Source of the DNA: Cardinalis cardinalis
Lineage: Eukaryota; Chordata; Aves; Passeriformes; Cardinalidae
NCBI GenBank assembly: GCA_014549065.1
Contig: JACDOX010000013.1
Span: 2,350,663 to 2,414,662, forward strand
DNA: 64,000 nt
Reading direction: 5' to 3'
Made by a program: the position numbers and the translations under genes. The notes under the pieces were generated by a model that was given only the letters and a program-made list of their open reading frames with translations, had not been told where the DNA came from and ran no database searches. Within the stretch, counting starts at the first letter, position 1; every line of letters starts with the position of its first letter. Below are positions 13,601 to 24,818 of the stretch, piece by piece.

Positions 13601-16600
13601 TACTGAAAAAAGAAGACCCCAGAGACTATGAATATAAGCAATTAACATCACCTAATAAATATTTTCAAGATATTCTGCAATAACAAAAGTAGGCAATAAT
13701 TTAGTTTATCGTAGATTTATCATTTAGTCAAAAGCATTAGAATGTAGATGCTCAGACAAAATTGGTTTGAAATTCAGTAATCTTCTGTCATCCCTTTTTT
13801 TAGGAGTTAACTCTCTACATCCTCAGGAAGCATTACATAATAGAACCTATTTTCAAATGGACTTTATTGTAGCTGCCTTTTCTACATGTTTGCATGTAAT
13901 CACAAAGTTTGTCTGAAAGGCCTCTCTTTGCAGGTATGCAATGATACATAACACTGAAGCATAGAGCTCAGCTCCTATACACTGAAAATCCAACCTTAAC
14001 ANCTGGAAAAGTATTATCAAAAACCAGGATACTAGTTGAAGGGATTTAGTGCCTTCTCTGTTTGCTGGGATACACACTTAGGGCTTGATCTGGCAAGGTC
14101 CTAAATGTGCTGCTCCTGACACTGTGAGCAATCAAGCACGTGAGTAAATTTAAACAGCTGACTCATTTATTTGACTCTGTGTTCCTTGTACATGCATTGG
14201 GTGGCATGTGACTGATGAAGTGCTTCATGGGATGTCAGCCAAAATGTGCAGACTCTCATACTGCTCAGACCAAGGGAGAAGTTAAACATCCCAAATACTT
14301 CAAGAGAATACATGTATTTATGCACAAACATACTTATACACATACACATACATATGTTTATATACATATAAACACAATTTTCTGTATGTATNTCATACAT
14401 TTATGTTTTCATGGTATTGCATATTTTATCTAAGTGACAAAGTTTGAGTCTTGTCCGGCTGATACTGATGAGTTTACAGACAGNTGAAATCTTTGCAGAT
14501 CATATTTCTAGACACTTCTGAAGACAAGTAACACATCCTTAATGCGTAACGTGTAATTTTCCCTAGTACTGCTCTAGAGTTACACAAAACAGCAAATATT
14601 CCTCTAAGTGAAGTAGCCTTGATCCCATTTGAATTTGAGAATTAGCAAAATCAAATGCTTTGCAATTAAGGATGCTANAAATAAATTCTGAAATAGTGAC
14701 AGAAGTATATATCTATATATNTTTACAGCTTCCATTACATCTTTGTGATCCTTGAATCTCCACTGGAACATAAAGGCAGTCAGCACAGAAAAGATTGCAC
14801 TCTGTAATTGNAANAGACATTTTTGTCAGACATTCATGGGCACTGTGACTTTGGCAGGAAATTTCCTACATCCTGACAGAGATGGTGCTTTTTCACAAAA
14901 GTATTTTCCTTTTCTGTTCCCACATAAATCTGTGGAAGTTGCCACCAGCTACAACNGGAACAGAAGTGGGGGGAAAAAAGAAGGCACAGGATCCTTCCCT
15001 GACTTTGCTGTTGAACTTCTGCAAGAATTGCAGAAATTCATTTCATCTTTCCATGTCTTGATTATCTCAGATGCAAACTGGGGATAATTGTCCCCACTGT
15101 TCTTCGTAACACACCACAAAATCCATACAGGAAAGCTAATATTTAAACAACACCCAAACTGTACTAAATCTATAAAAAAAAGATTCCATTACTTTGGCTA
15201 GTGAGTTTGGATTGAGTGCTCTAACACTAATCTGGCTATCATTATTGTATTATTTTCATGTATATTATTACAAACACACACATCTATATAGCTTCCATAT
15301 TNCACATGTCTTAGGTTTTTATCACCATGGTCACTGAAGTAATTAAGGTGAGATTTATCAATTTTAATTACATGTATTTAGAACTGTATTTCTCAGTTTA
15401 CACATCCCCAGTGGTATTTCTTATGGCATGAATTTTCAGACTGGTAATAGAAGCTAAATAAATTTTCCCTTAAAAGTTTGTGTAACACAAAGGCATTATG
15501 CAGTTATATTTTTCTGAATCACAGTGGTTTTTGTAAGNATAGCTGTGTATTTAGTTCAGCAATGAAACTCAAACTGTTTTACTAATGAAAAAGGAGCAGG
15601 CTATTGAAAGCAGATAGTTGGCTCATTCAATGAGCTGAATGATGCCACTTCCCTTTNGACTGGCAGTTAAATAACCCAGACTTTGCATTCTACAAAGTAT
15701 TTATAGGACCTTCAATGATAAAGATATAGGAAATACATTCCACAAAGAAAATAGAACTTCTTAGCTTGCAACAGCAAAACTTCAGCAATTACCGAACAAT
15801 TTTATGTAGTTTCTAGGATAAATTACTGTTGATGAAATTATTTATAGGTTTTCCCATGGGCTTACCACTACCATTGGACTGCTGCACATGCATCAGAAAA
15901 TTTATGAAATTTTGGTAATATTGGGGAGAACAATTACTTGTTTTTAGATACAGGTGGATTCATCAGCATACTGAAGGCAATGGGAAAACTCTGATATCAG
16001 ACAATAAGACAATACNTTAGATAGAGAATTCAACAAACCTTAAATAAAAACATCCAAGGTGAACATCCATATTTTAATTAGTTCTCAATAGAGTAATCTG
16101 CACCTATGACTTTTTTCTTTAAGGAGTAGTTATAGTTTCATACTATATGTCTCAGATATTTTTATTATTTCCCATTTTTCTTTTTTGGGCTTTGTTAATT
16201 TTTAATTCTGTGTATAAATTTAATTACTTCTTGCCTTGGATATAATTCCATAAAAATCTGTGTATCAGGACTGTTCACTCTTCATGCAAAACAGTTGAGC
16301 AGCCTGGTCTGTGACCAGGTTCTTCACAATAGACCATGACAAAAGGGTTCTGAAAGATATGAGTCAGTCTTAAAAGATTGTTTAGAAAAAGTGCTGAGCT
16401 GATGACCAGAAATAGTGAGCTGCATTTTTAAAGACCCANTGCAAGAACTACATAAAAGCATGTTGCAACTAGTGACCCAGAACCACGGAGTATTTAATGT
16501 GTGGTTACTTTAAGAGTCGCCAAGGGGTGTATAAATTCCTCCCAAACCTCTCCACTCCTCAGACCAGTGTAGAATTTATAGGGCATAGCAACATAGTAGG

Positions 16601-16689
16601 GACATTGTTTTTGCCAACAGCATGCTCAAGTGAGTTAGGAAAAGCATTGCCAGCAGTTACGGGGAGGTGATCCCNCCACACAACACTTT
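7637..16689. other. Intergenic DNA, no gene seen
   Basis: The stretch is AT-rich with short unrecognised open frames only (none above about 115 codons, several interrupted by Ns). There is no CpG island and no recognisable coding exon. An imperfect CA/TA microsatellite-like patch lies near 14325-14375. I see no transposon body I can name. Confidence 0.55.
14325..14375. repeat. Imperfect CA/TA-rich simple repeat
   Basis: The segment consists of interspersed CATA, CACA and TATA units, typical of a degenerate dinucleotide/tetranucleotide microsatellite. The small open frames on both strands here are repeat artefacts. Confidence 0.55.
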
Positions 16690-17167
16690 GAGACACAACT
16701 GGACTGCTGGGTCCAGTCCTCTTCTCTCCAGTACAGAGTGACATGGATATGACTGNAATGAGTCTAGAAAAGGGCCAGGAAGGTGACTAAGGGTCTGAAG
16801 CATCTGGCATGTGAGGAGAAACTGAAATTAGAGGGATGTACTGGTTTGGAGAAGGCAGGCAGGTTGTTAGCAATGCATACACATATCTGCAGCAGTGAGT
16901 ACACATACCTATAGGGGCTTAAAGAAGAGNGAGCCAGTGTCTTTTCAGTGATGTCCAGTGACAGGATAAGAGACAATGGGTTCAACCTGAAATAAAGAAA
17001 ACTCCATTTAAAAATATGAAAAAACATTCCTCACCATGACAGCAGACAAAACACCAACAGGTTGCACAGAGAGGGTGTAGAGTATCCATCCCTAGAGCTA
17101 TTCAAAACCAGGTGGTTGGACTAAATGATCTCCAGAGATGCTTTTCACAGTCACCAGTTCTGTGACT
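16690..17167 (+). mobile_element. Degraded CR1 LINE fragment
   Basis: The order of recognisable CR1 3'-region phrases is preserved on the + strand. First comes a GTCTAGAAAAGGGCCAGGAAG-like block, then a GTGAGGAGAAACTGA block, an AGTGACAGGATAAGAGACAA block and an AACATTCCTCACC block. The element ends with the GGACTAAATGATCTCCAGAG tail near 17116-17136. Many substitutions and indels show that the copy is old. No reading frame survives. The left boundary is approximate. Confidence 0.75.
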
Positions 17168-20100
17168 CTCCTTCCTTGGTAAGGAACTTTGGCATGTAGC
17201 ACAGCTCCTCCTTCTAAATTTTGTCCCTTCATCTGACAAAGATACACCACCTTCAGCCTAACTGCAATTTCTTGTTTTCCCAAACCACCTTCTAATTTCA
17301 GCAAACATTTCTTGGGGCACTAATCTTGAATAAAACATATTTTAGCATGCAAATATGAGGGACAATTTGTATAATGTCAGTTTTTTCATTTATAGGTAAC
17401 ACGCTTAGATTTAGATGGCTCAAACTCCATAAGAAGGTAAACTTTATTTCGAATAATACCTAAATATCGGGGGGAAAAAACACCACTGTGGATATTTTCC
17501 TCTAAACAGGCATCCAAATGTTGATTACATCTAGATTTGAAATGTATGAGTACACAAGTTTATGATGTTAAAAACAATTTATTTTTCAAGAAACTTCTAC
17601 CTTTAACAACCAAATGCACAGAAGTCAAGAAAACATCTGACAGCATAGCTTGGAAAAAAAAAAAGATGCACTATAGAAAACAGCATGATGTAGATTACAG
17701 CTGCTACTCCCCCTTTAACTCTTATTCAACCTCTCTTATGTTAAATAGTATCTTCTTTTATTTACCATTCAATACTAACAAAGTTATCATCACCAGGCCC
17801 TCTGAAGCTGAACTGCTTCTGCTGTATACATTTTCCTGGCTAATATTGTAANATACATTTTTCTCAAAAGGAAACAGGCAAACAATATAAAATATTCAAA
17901 CTNCTTTTGGTAGCACTCTTGAAGAATGTGAGAACATCTCAATAGCTTACAAGAGTACAAACACTGAAATCAGGAAGACTAGATTCAGACTTCACTTTCT
18001 CAAGGCTAGAGGTAGTTTGGATGCATCATTCTAGCCATTGTCTGCCTCTAGTTTTTTTATGCTTCCACAAAAGCCCAAGAAATCTGCTTCTTACAATTCA
18101 CAAAAAGCATGACAGTGTTCANAATAATCACAGGGAATCCCCAGATTTACCACTACTGATGAGTAGCTCTCACATTGCCCTGTGGAGTTCAGTGNGGAAG
18201 TCAATCAATGGGTGTTTAACTCTGGCTGGCATCCTCTGCACTCACTCCTGCAGTCTGGCTGCTCCTGCCTCCTGCCAGCACCAACTCCAGAGCTTTTTTT
18301 GTTGCAGGGCTGGCAGCTGCCTGCATGTCTCTCTGCTCCAGCCAGCGCTGCACAGAGACATCTCTCAAGTGCTGGCAAGAGAGCTCAAAGAGATTCCAGC
18401 AGGCAGAGGAGATCCCCTGCCAGGCTAAAGGACTGAGGGAAAAGGAATCACTGGGCTTTTTAATCCTTTTTTTTCATGTCTGTATAAAGGACAGCAGGAA
18501 GTACGTGACCCCAAAGGAAAGAATTTTCTATCAAAAAACAGCACTATTCTTTCTGTAAGCCTTTCTGTGCTCTCAAAAAGAAGCAACTTTTGCTTCTTGA
18601 AGGGATCAGAAGGAGTCTGCCAGGGTGACAAAAGAAAAGGAGAAGTTAACCTCCTGACAATGATAATAGGTTAAGCCAGTATGAAGGAAGCTTATACTGC
18701 AAAGATCTTCTAGGACTGAGAAGAAAATTGTCTTTGGTTGAGCAAAAGAAGAAATGCAACACCAGAGGATTAAAAGGAGAAGGAACACAGTAAAAATGAG
18801 AAAACAGAGAGACAGCCCTTTGCAGCAGCACTTTGAATAAACAAAGCTGCAGGGGTCACAAGGAGAGACAGGCAATGACTAAGCCTTACAGGCAGAGAGA
18901 ACTGTTGGTAGGCCTGTGCTACAAGCAGTAAGACTTCAACACAATCGAGTGGGAATAAAAAGAGAGGGAAGATGAAAACATGAGTCATGGATGATATTCA
19001 AAACTATTTGTCAATAGGAGCATTCAGGGCACAATCTCTAGACAGTCAAAAACTGAAAAAAACACAGCTGGAAGCCTAGCACATCCTCAGCAGTAGAAGA
19101 AAGAGGAGCCAGCACTAAAGAATTCAAAAAGCAAAAGAAGAAATGGGAAAGGAATTTTTTTGGAAGTGCATTGGGGTTTTTTTAAGTGTTTGCTGGATTT
19201 GGGAAGAGGAATGAGTGTTTCTAAAGCAGTCCATCAGTCAGAGCCAATGATGAAACACAGGCCTTNATGTCTAAGTTGTGAAGTGGAGAGATCCATGTGA
19301 TATCCAGCTGATGGAGGAAGGATTGAGCCATACTGAAGGAGATGTAGGATTAGAGAAGTTTTGAACTGCATGTTCGGAGAGGTTAGAGATGACAGGAATA
19401 AAACAAATTAAGTGATAGGTACAGGAAGGCACTCCAATGGGTGTTTTTATGACAGGGATGATTTGTGATATCTACCTTTATTTGAGAGGAAACTTAAGGA
19501 CTTTGAGAAATAGAAAGGAAAAAAGGCAGGATGAAGTAGACACACAGGATAGGNGGGGAAGGGATAATAAGAGAGGAAGTAAGAGAAACAATGAAATCAA
19601 CATCTGTGTGACAGCAGACCAAGAAGTAAGTATGGAAAAGGTTAATGATAGAAGTAATTAATTCTGTATTTAAACTTTGGATTTTTTTCTGTAGAAGAAA
19701 ATGAGGTGGTTGCAGTAGAGCCTATTTGTTCAAAGAAGGAGAAAGACACTGTGAAGTCCAAATGAAGAATGAAATGGTTTTTTTAGGAGAAAAACTGGAT
19801 GTAGATCTATGACTGAAGTGAAAAGATGAGGACATAGTGATAGTCAGCTAAAATGTCAGATTAAGTATCATCAGAGGAAAAGTAGCTCAAGGGTGAACAT
19901 GTGCATGCAGAAGTGATAATCACTGCCCCATAGTCAGCATCTTATCTATAACCACAGTTAGCATTTTTCATTTCAGCAGTGGAACTGATGTCCAAAAATT
20001 ATTCAGGAAGCTTCTCAGACATGCTTATTGCAGCCAAGGTAGACTTAATTTTCTTCACAGTGGCTGGTATGGGGCCATGTTTTGGATTTGTGCCTTATAC

Positions 20101-20368
20101 AGTGCTGATAATGTAGGGATGTTTTTGTTGTTTCTGAGCAGGGCTTACACAGAGCCAAGGCCTCCTCTGCTTTTCATACTGGCACACTGGCAAGAGGTCT
20201 CAGGGTCCCTGGGAGCTTGGGAGGTGACAGCCAGAGCAGGTGACCCCAACTGACCAAGGGAACATTCTAGACCATATGACATCATGCTCAGTATGTAAAG
20301 GGGTGGGAGGGGGGGGAAGAAGGAGGAAGGAGATGACATGTTGGAGTGATGGCATTTGTCTTGCCAAG
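17168..20368. other. Intergenic DNA, no gene seen
   Basis: The longest open frame here (18021-18428, 135 codons, two Ns) has no recognisable domain and no promoter context. A purine-rich stretch occupies roughly 18600-19900. I see nothing else to name. Confidence 0.5.
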
Positions 20369-20756
20369 TGTAGTGGGTTGAGCTTGGCTGGGTGTCAGAT
20401 GCCCCCCCAAGCCACTCTATCACTCCCTCTAGCAGCTTCCCACAGAAGCCATCCCTGTAGCCCNTCTGCTACCAAAGCTTGGCCATGCAAANCCAGTGCA
20501 CCAAGTAATTGTTATGTGTGAAGGGATCCTCCTCTCCTGGGNGTGGATGGCTGAACACCTGCCTGCTCATGGGAAGCAGTGAATTAACTCCTTGTTTTGC
20601 TTTGTCTGTGAGTGCAGCTTTTGCTTTCCCTATTAAATTGTCTTTATCTCAACCCATGAGTTTTCCAGCTTTTACCCTTCTGATTCTCTCTCCCAAGCCT
20701 GCTGGTGGGGCAGGGAGCCAGTGGCCATGTGGGGCTTGTGGGGTGAAAGTATGACA
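20369..20756 (+). mobile_element. Decayed solo LTR, songbird ERVL-like
   Basis: The left end TGTAGTGGGTTGA is a variant of the TGTGGTGGTTTGA start seen at 6422. It is followed by a GCTTGGCTGGGTGTCAGATG block and an AGCCACTCTATCACTCCC block, which I recognise from avian LTRs. Further on are ATTAAA at 20632-20637, the phrase TTATCTCAACCCATGAGTTT, and an end resembling GGGGTTAAACCACGACA (here GGGGTGAAAGTATGACA). Its length of 388 bp fits a solo LTR. No clear flanking duplication remains (CCAAG before, TCAGA after), so the copy is older than the one at 6422. Confidence 0.75.
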
Positions 20757-22999
20757 TCAGATCAGCGTGGTCATGCAATAAACAAATCTCAAAAAAACTA
20801 GATGAACCAAAAAGGAGGAAGAAAAAAACCAACCCAAAAACTCCAAAAATACCCCCTTCAGGGTGTAGCTGATTATAACTTTTTCTGNTCCAGAAAGTAC
20901 ACTTTATTTTCAATTTTCAGTTTCACAATATACCTACCTCCTTAGCCTTGTGCTCAAAATTTACAAAGCTTTAGCTTGTCAGCTCTGGGAATTCTCTGAC
21001 TTTCCTCTGAATATTAGTTACATAATAGCTTGAGCAAAGCAATCAAAGCAGTGATAGGTCAAAAGGAAGATTTGCCTGAGGTGATGCAGGAAGTTGATGG
21101 CAGAGCTTGAAGCTGAATACACATTTCTCTGCTATTCTGACAGCACAAAAACCAACAGAGCCTCCTTGACTGTTTGGATTTTGTTGGCTTCTTTCCAAAG
21201 AAGCACTGTTTCTGAAGCCAAAGCTACAAAAAGCAATGGCATTAAAAGAGCCAATAAGCCAAAGAGGTATCCCCAAATGGCACTGTTTTCTAGCTCTCAA
21301 TGGCACTTCCATGTTACTAATAAATGATATATCTTACAATCAATATTTTCAACATGCATGCTGTACTTTGTGTTATTTCAACTGCCTGTGAGTGTGTTCA
21401 GTTCTTGAGATACTAAGAGGAGTGTGCTAAGCCCAGTCTTTCTGTTGGATTTTGCACTCCTCACTTTCAAAATAGTTAGCTCCAAAAATGCCACAGCTTT
21501 TTGGTACTGACATTTCTAGTTACAAAAGGTAGACTTGAAAGTCATTGTTCAATGCCTCTGTGTCTGTTTTGAGGGACTAAATGACAACTACTGAAAATTG
21601 TAGTTGGTAAGTGGTGGCGACAACAAATACCAAAATTTGGCACCAAAATTTAGAGGGATGAATTCAACATTTTTTGATATTGCAGAACAGTGTAACATTT
21701 ACTTGTCAATGGCGCAGGATGCAGTAAATAGACTAAGCAAGGAACTAAGAGGGCCAGGACTCCAAGGCCCACTCTTCTGAGGTGACAGCAGTAATTGAGA
21801 TGATANATCCTGCACTTCAAATTGCATTCTTCAGGTTCTTTAGGGGTTATGATTTATCTGTGACTGATAAGGGAATGGGCTAGGCACCATGGTGTTACTC
21901 TTCTCCATGCTATAATATTCTCAGAAATTTCCAGATTTTTCTCCTGTGAGTTTATCTGGCATCAGCTTATTAAGAAAATGCCTTCAGAACTGAACATGAA
22001 GAATCAAGTATATAAGATCTGAAAAACTGTGAAATAGGCATTTAATTAATAAAAACGATGGTTATGAGTTATACTGATATTCATTATTATTTGCATTATC
22101 AGAGCCTCGGCACTGCTGCTCAGAAAGTGATGCTTTCATGGTACTTGGAATAAAGGAGCAAAAAGATGCTTTTATCCCTGGAAATTTATCATTTATGACA
22201 ATTGATAGCTGATGGATCTTGACTGATGGGGGAAAAGAAGGGCATTAATAAAAGAATTATCATTGGCACAATAGTAACATCCCACCTCAGATGTGTAAAG
22301 TTCCTATAGCCATGAGGAATGGCTGCTCAAAAGCAATTACAGTCAAATTTTATAAGGCAGAGGCAAAGCTGTACGTATGTTGAATGCCCTACCTGGATCT
22401 CCATTTATCTTTAAAGAAGCTCATCAGAAACTGTTTTGCTAAAGAGAAGTGTTTGTAAAAGTTGCTTTTTTTACAGAAGTCATAGGGAACATTGTGAGGA
22501 CATGGTTTCTCAGTCATGAGTTAAGGCTTGTCATAATGAATTACAAATTCTATGCTGATTTTGATATTCTATTAGCACAGCTTTTTTGGGTTATTTCTCT
22601 GAGCACTCCAAAGAGACATACTAGGAACTTATAATAATTGCTCACTGGTCTTTTATCTAAACTTAGGCACAAACCTTTTCCACTGAAAAATAAGACTGGG
22701 CTCTGGTTAGGAGCTACCTAGTGCAACAAAAGAGCCTAATGTGNAATTTCTACAAGCAGCCTTATCCAAAGGATAAACATATAAAAATTGGGACAAGCTA
22801 AGACCTTGGGGATTGCTCTCACTTAGTTACCTGTTAACACNTCCCTTAGTTTGTTTTTTGTTGTTGTTTTTTTGTTTGTTTTACAAGGCCACAGGCTGCT
22901 CTCCACCGTATAAAACTGCTTTATCTGCATTCCTCAGAGTAGGAAATGGTTATGATGGCACATACTAGTACTGTTATCACAAGGGCCTAAATCTGAAAT
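20757..22999. other. Intergenic DNA upstream of SMIM30 promoter
   Basis: The stretch is AT-rich and no coding exon is recognised. A T-rich low-complexity patch (TTGTTTT units) lies near 22850-22882. The segment 22030-22220 has a compact run of AT-rich and homeodomain-like words and could be a noncoding regulatory element, but this is a guess without alignments. Confidence 0.5.
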
Positions 23000-23069
23000 G
23001 ATACAAACTCATGGTGACTTCTTCTACTCGTTTATTAGTAGAAAAAGATCAGACAACCAGTCCAAATCG

Positions 23070-23900
23070 GTGCGTTTCTATCCTTTCACTTCAATGGAGC
23101 CGCAGTGAGGGCAGGTGGCCGCGGCTCTCTGCTGACATTCTCACGGTCCCATTTATCGCACCTCGGGCACTCCGGGGCTCCGGCCGGGAGCCGCCCTGGG
23201 GAGCAGCACCCCCGGCCGGGGCTCCCGGGCGGTGCCCGGTCCCGCCGCATCCCTCCAGGCCCCGGCCGGCCTGCCGAGCACCGCTCCTGGGGCCACCGGC
23301 GGGGCCTGGCCCGGGCAGCGCCGCTGCCCCCGAGCTGCCCCCGGGAATGGCGGCGGCCGCGGGAGCGCAGCGGAGCGGAGCCGGCCCGGCCGGGTCACGC
23401 CCGCCCCCGGCCGCGCCACCGCCCCTTCCTGTCATGGCCGCGGCCGGGCAGTGGGAGCGCGGCGGGGCGGCGCGGGCCGGAGCCTTCGTCTGCTGAGCGC
23501 CCCGCGGGCGGCGCGGAGCGGGGACGGCCCCAGCCCGGAGCCGGCGGCAGGAGGTGACTGAGGGGCACCGTGCGGGCAGGGCCTGCCGGGGGCTGCCCCA
23601 AGGAGCGGGCGCCCCGCAGCCCCGCGGCGGCGGGACGGGAACTGCGAGCGCCCCGGNGCCGGCGGGGTCCGGCGCTGGCTCCGCCGCAGTGCGAGCGGGG
23701 CAGCCGCTTATTCGGGTGTCCCAGCGCGGGATTTTGTCGTGTGCACCCCGCGAACGAGGCATCCCCGCGGGAAGAACTATTGCGGAGAGGGCGGTCCGGG
23801 CTGGTCCCGGCGCGCTCCTTGGGAGCGCCTCTCCAAGTTGTAAGGNATCACGACAGATGTTTGTCCCGCAGTGAGGGTGAGCATTGTGGCACTGCCCCGG
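23070..23900 (+). promoter_or_regulatory. SMIM30: CpG island promoter of SMIM30
   Basis: GC content and CpG frequency jump sharply here against an AT-rich background. The island holds several GC boxes (for example GGGGCGG near 23464). No TATA box is evident, as is usual for a broad CpG-island promoter. It lies about 0.5-1.3 kb upstream of the SMIM30 coding exon. The noncoding first exon probably starts inside it. Two donors are possible: GAG|GTGACT at 23554 and the stronger ACG|GTAAGT at 24106. The transcription start itself cannot be placed from sequence. Confidence 0.75.
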
Positions 23901-24105
23901 AGGTTAAATTCACGCCCTCCCCAGTGTANCGCAGTCTGTCCATGCTCACGGATCCCGAGGATGGCCGGCGTTAGAAGTGTGGGGGAGTGATGTGCAGCAG
24001 CCATCAGGCCCTGAGCACCTGGTGAAACAGGCCTCGTAGCAAGGCACCGGGTAAGCAGGCTCCGGGAGCTGCAGGCAGGAGAGCCTGTTCTGACTTTACC
24101 TCACG

Positions 24106-24332
24106 GTAAGTCTTCAAAAGATTAGTTTCCACAGAGTTACATAACAAGATAGCAAATCCACTGTGGCTGTCTCATGATAATAAGTCATTTACTTTGGTAA
24201 TTGGGAAGATAAAACCTAAATTTCATGAGCCCCACACAGATACCTGTAATGCATCAATCAATTGGCTTTTGGCAAGACAAATCCAGGGGAGGAGGAAGGA
24301 AAATCATAACGTTCCTTTTGTCTTCCTTGTAG
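24106..24332 (+). other. SMIM30: Probable 5' UTR intron of SMIM30
   Basis: A near-ideal donor (CG|GTAAGT) begins at 24106. A good acceptor, with a pyrimidine-rich tract (CCTTTTGTCTTCCTTGTAG), ends at 24332. The interval gives a 227-base intron just before the coding exon. A longer intron from the weaker donor at 23554 to the same acceptor is an alternative. The acceptor is the firmer of the two ends. Confidence 0.5.
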
Positions 24333-24403
24333 ATACCAGTGAAGTACCTGCTGTCCACCACTTTCTTCATTTAACTTCCCCTTGGGGTCAGCTGCTTGTC
24401 AGC

Positions 24404-24589
24404 ATGCCTTCAACCGAGAACACCTCCAAACTTTTCGTGGTCCTCGTGTCATTGCTGCTGGTGCTGCCCGTAGTTGAAGCCCTGGACGCAGGAGATACCA
24501 TTGCCTTCCTGCTNGGCCTCGCTGTCAGTGTGGTCGGATTCTGCGCCTGCCTTGGCTTGTACGCAAGGAGAAGGAATGGGCAGCAGTGA
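24404..24589 (+). CDS. SMIM30: Small integral membrane protein 30 (micropeptide)
   Basis: The product is a 61-residue membrane micropeptide. Residues 9-26 (ending LLLVLPVVEA) are hydrophobic and signal-peptide-like. Residues 32-53 form a transmembrane segment containing GFCACLGLYA, and the tail is basic (RRRNGQQ). The LVLPVVEA, CACLG.YAR and RNGQ stretches match mammalian SMIM30 (about 59 residues), once annotated as LINC00998. In mammals the peptide is reported in intracellular membranes and linked to SRC/YES1-MAPK signalling; nothing here tests that. The N in codon 37 (CTN) is harmless, since every CTN codon is leucine. The frame is open upstream to 24194, but that stretch crosses the acceptor at 24332; the ATG at 24404 fits the family length. 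The whole coding region lies in one exon. Confidence 0.9.
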   Translation: MPSTENTSKLFVVLVSLLLVLPVVEALDAGDTIAFLXGLAVSVVGFCACLGLYARRRNGQQ

Positions 24590-24818
24590 CTTCAAGAAAA
24601 CGTTCAGATGAAGTGAATTTCTGAACACAACTTGGGGTTGGGTGTGACTGAGCTTTGGCTCTGGGAAACTTTCAAAAAATGTGTAGTAGATATTTCTGCA
24701 AACCCCTCTTACTGTTCAGTATAACAGAGTAAAGATGATATAAGACTGTACTAGTAAAAGGGATTTGTATGATCTGTCCTCATTACAAAAAGATAATTTT
24801 ATGTTGTTTGTGATTAAA
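24590..24818 (+). other. SMIM30: SMIM30 3' UTR, shortest form
   Basis: The untranslated sequence follows the TGA stop. The first reasonable polyadenylation signal is ATTAAA at 24813-24818. Further AATAAA signals at 26318-26323 and 26737-26742 could give longer forms. The true end needs transcript data. Confidence 0.4.
24813..24818 (+). terminator. SMIM30: Candidate poly(A) signal ATTAAA for SMIM30
   Basis: ATTAAA lies about 225 bases after the stop codon. It is the commonest variant of the canonical hexamer, but the hexamer alone is frequent by chance in AT-rich DNA. Confidence 0.35.

Noticed and set aside
18021..18428. 135-codon open frame
   Set aside because: It has no recognised domain, two Ns, no CpG island and no splice context; chance is the best explanation.
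23091..23762. Minus-strand 223-codon open frame and several other long frames in the first CpG island
   Set aside because: GC-rich islands lack stop codons by composition; the products are low-complexity Pro/Ala/Arg/Gly with no domain.
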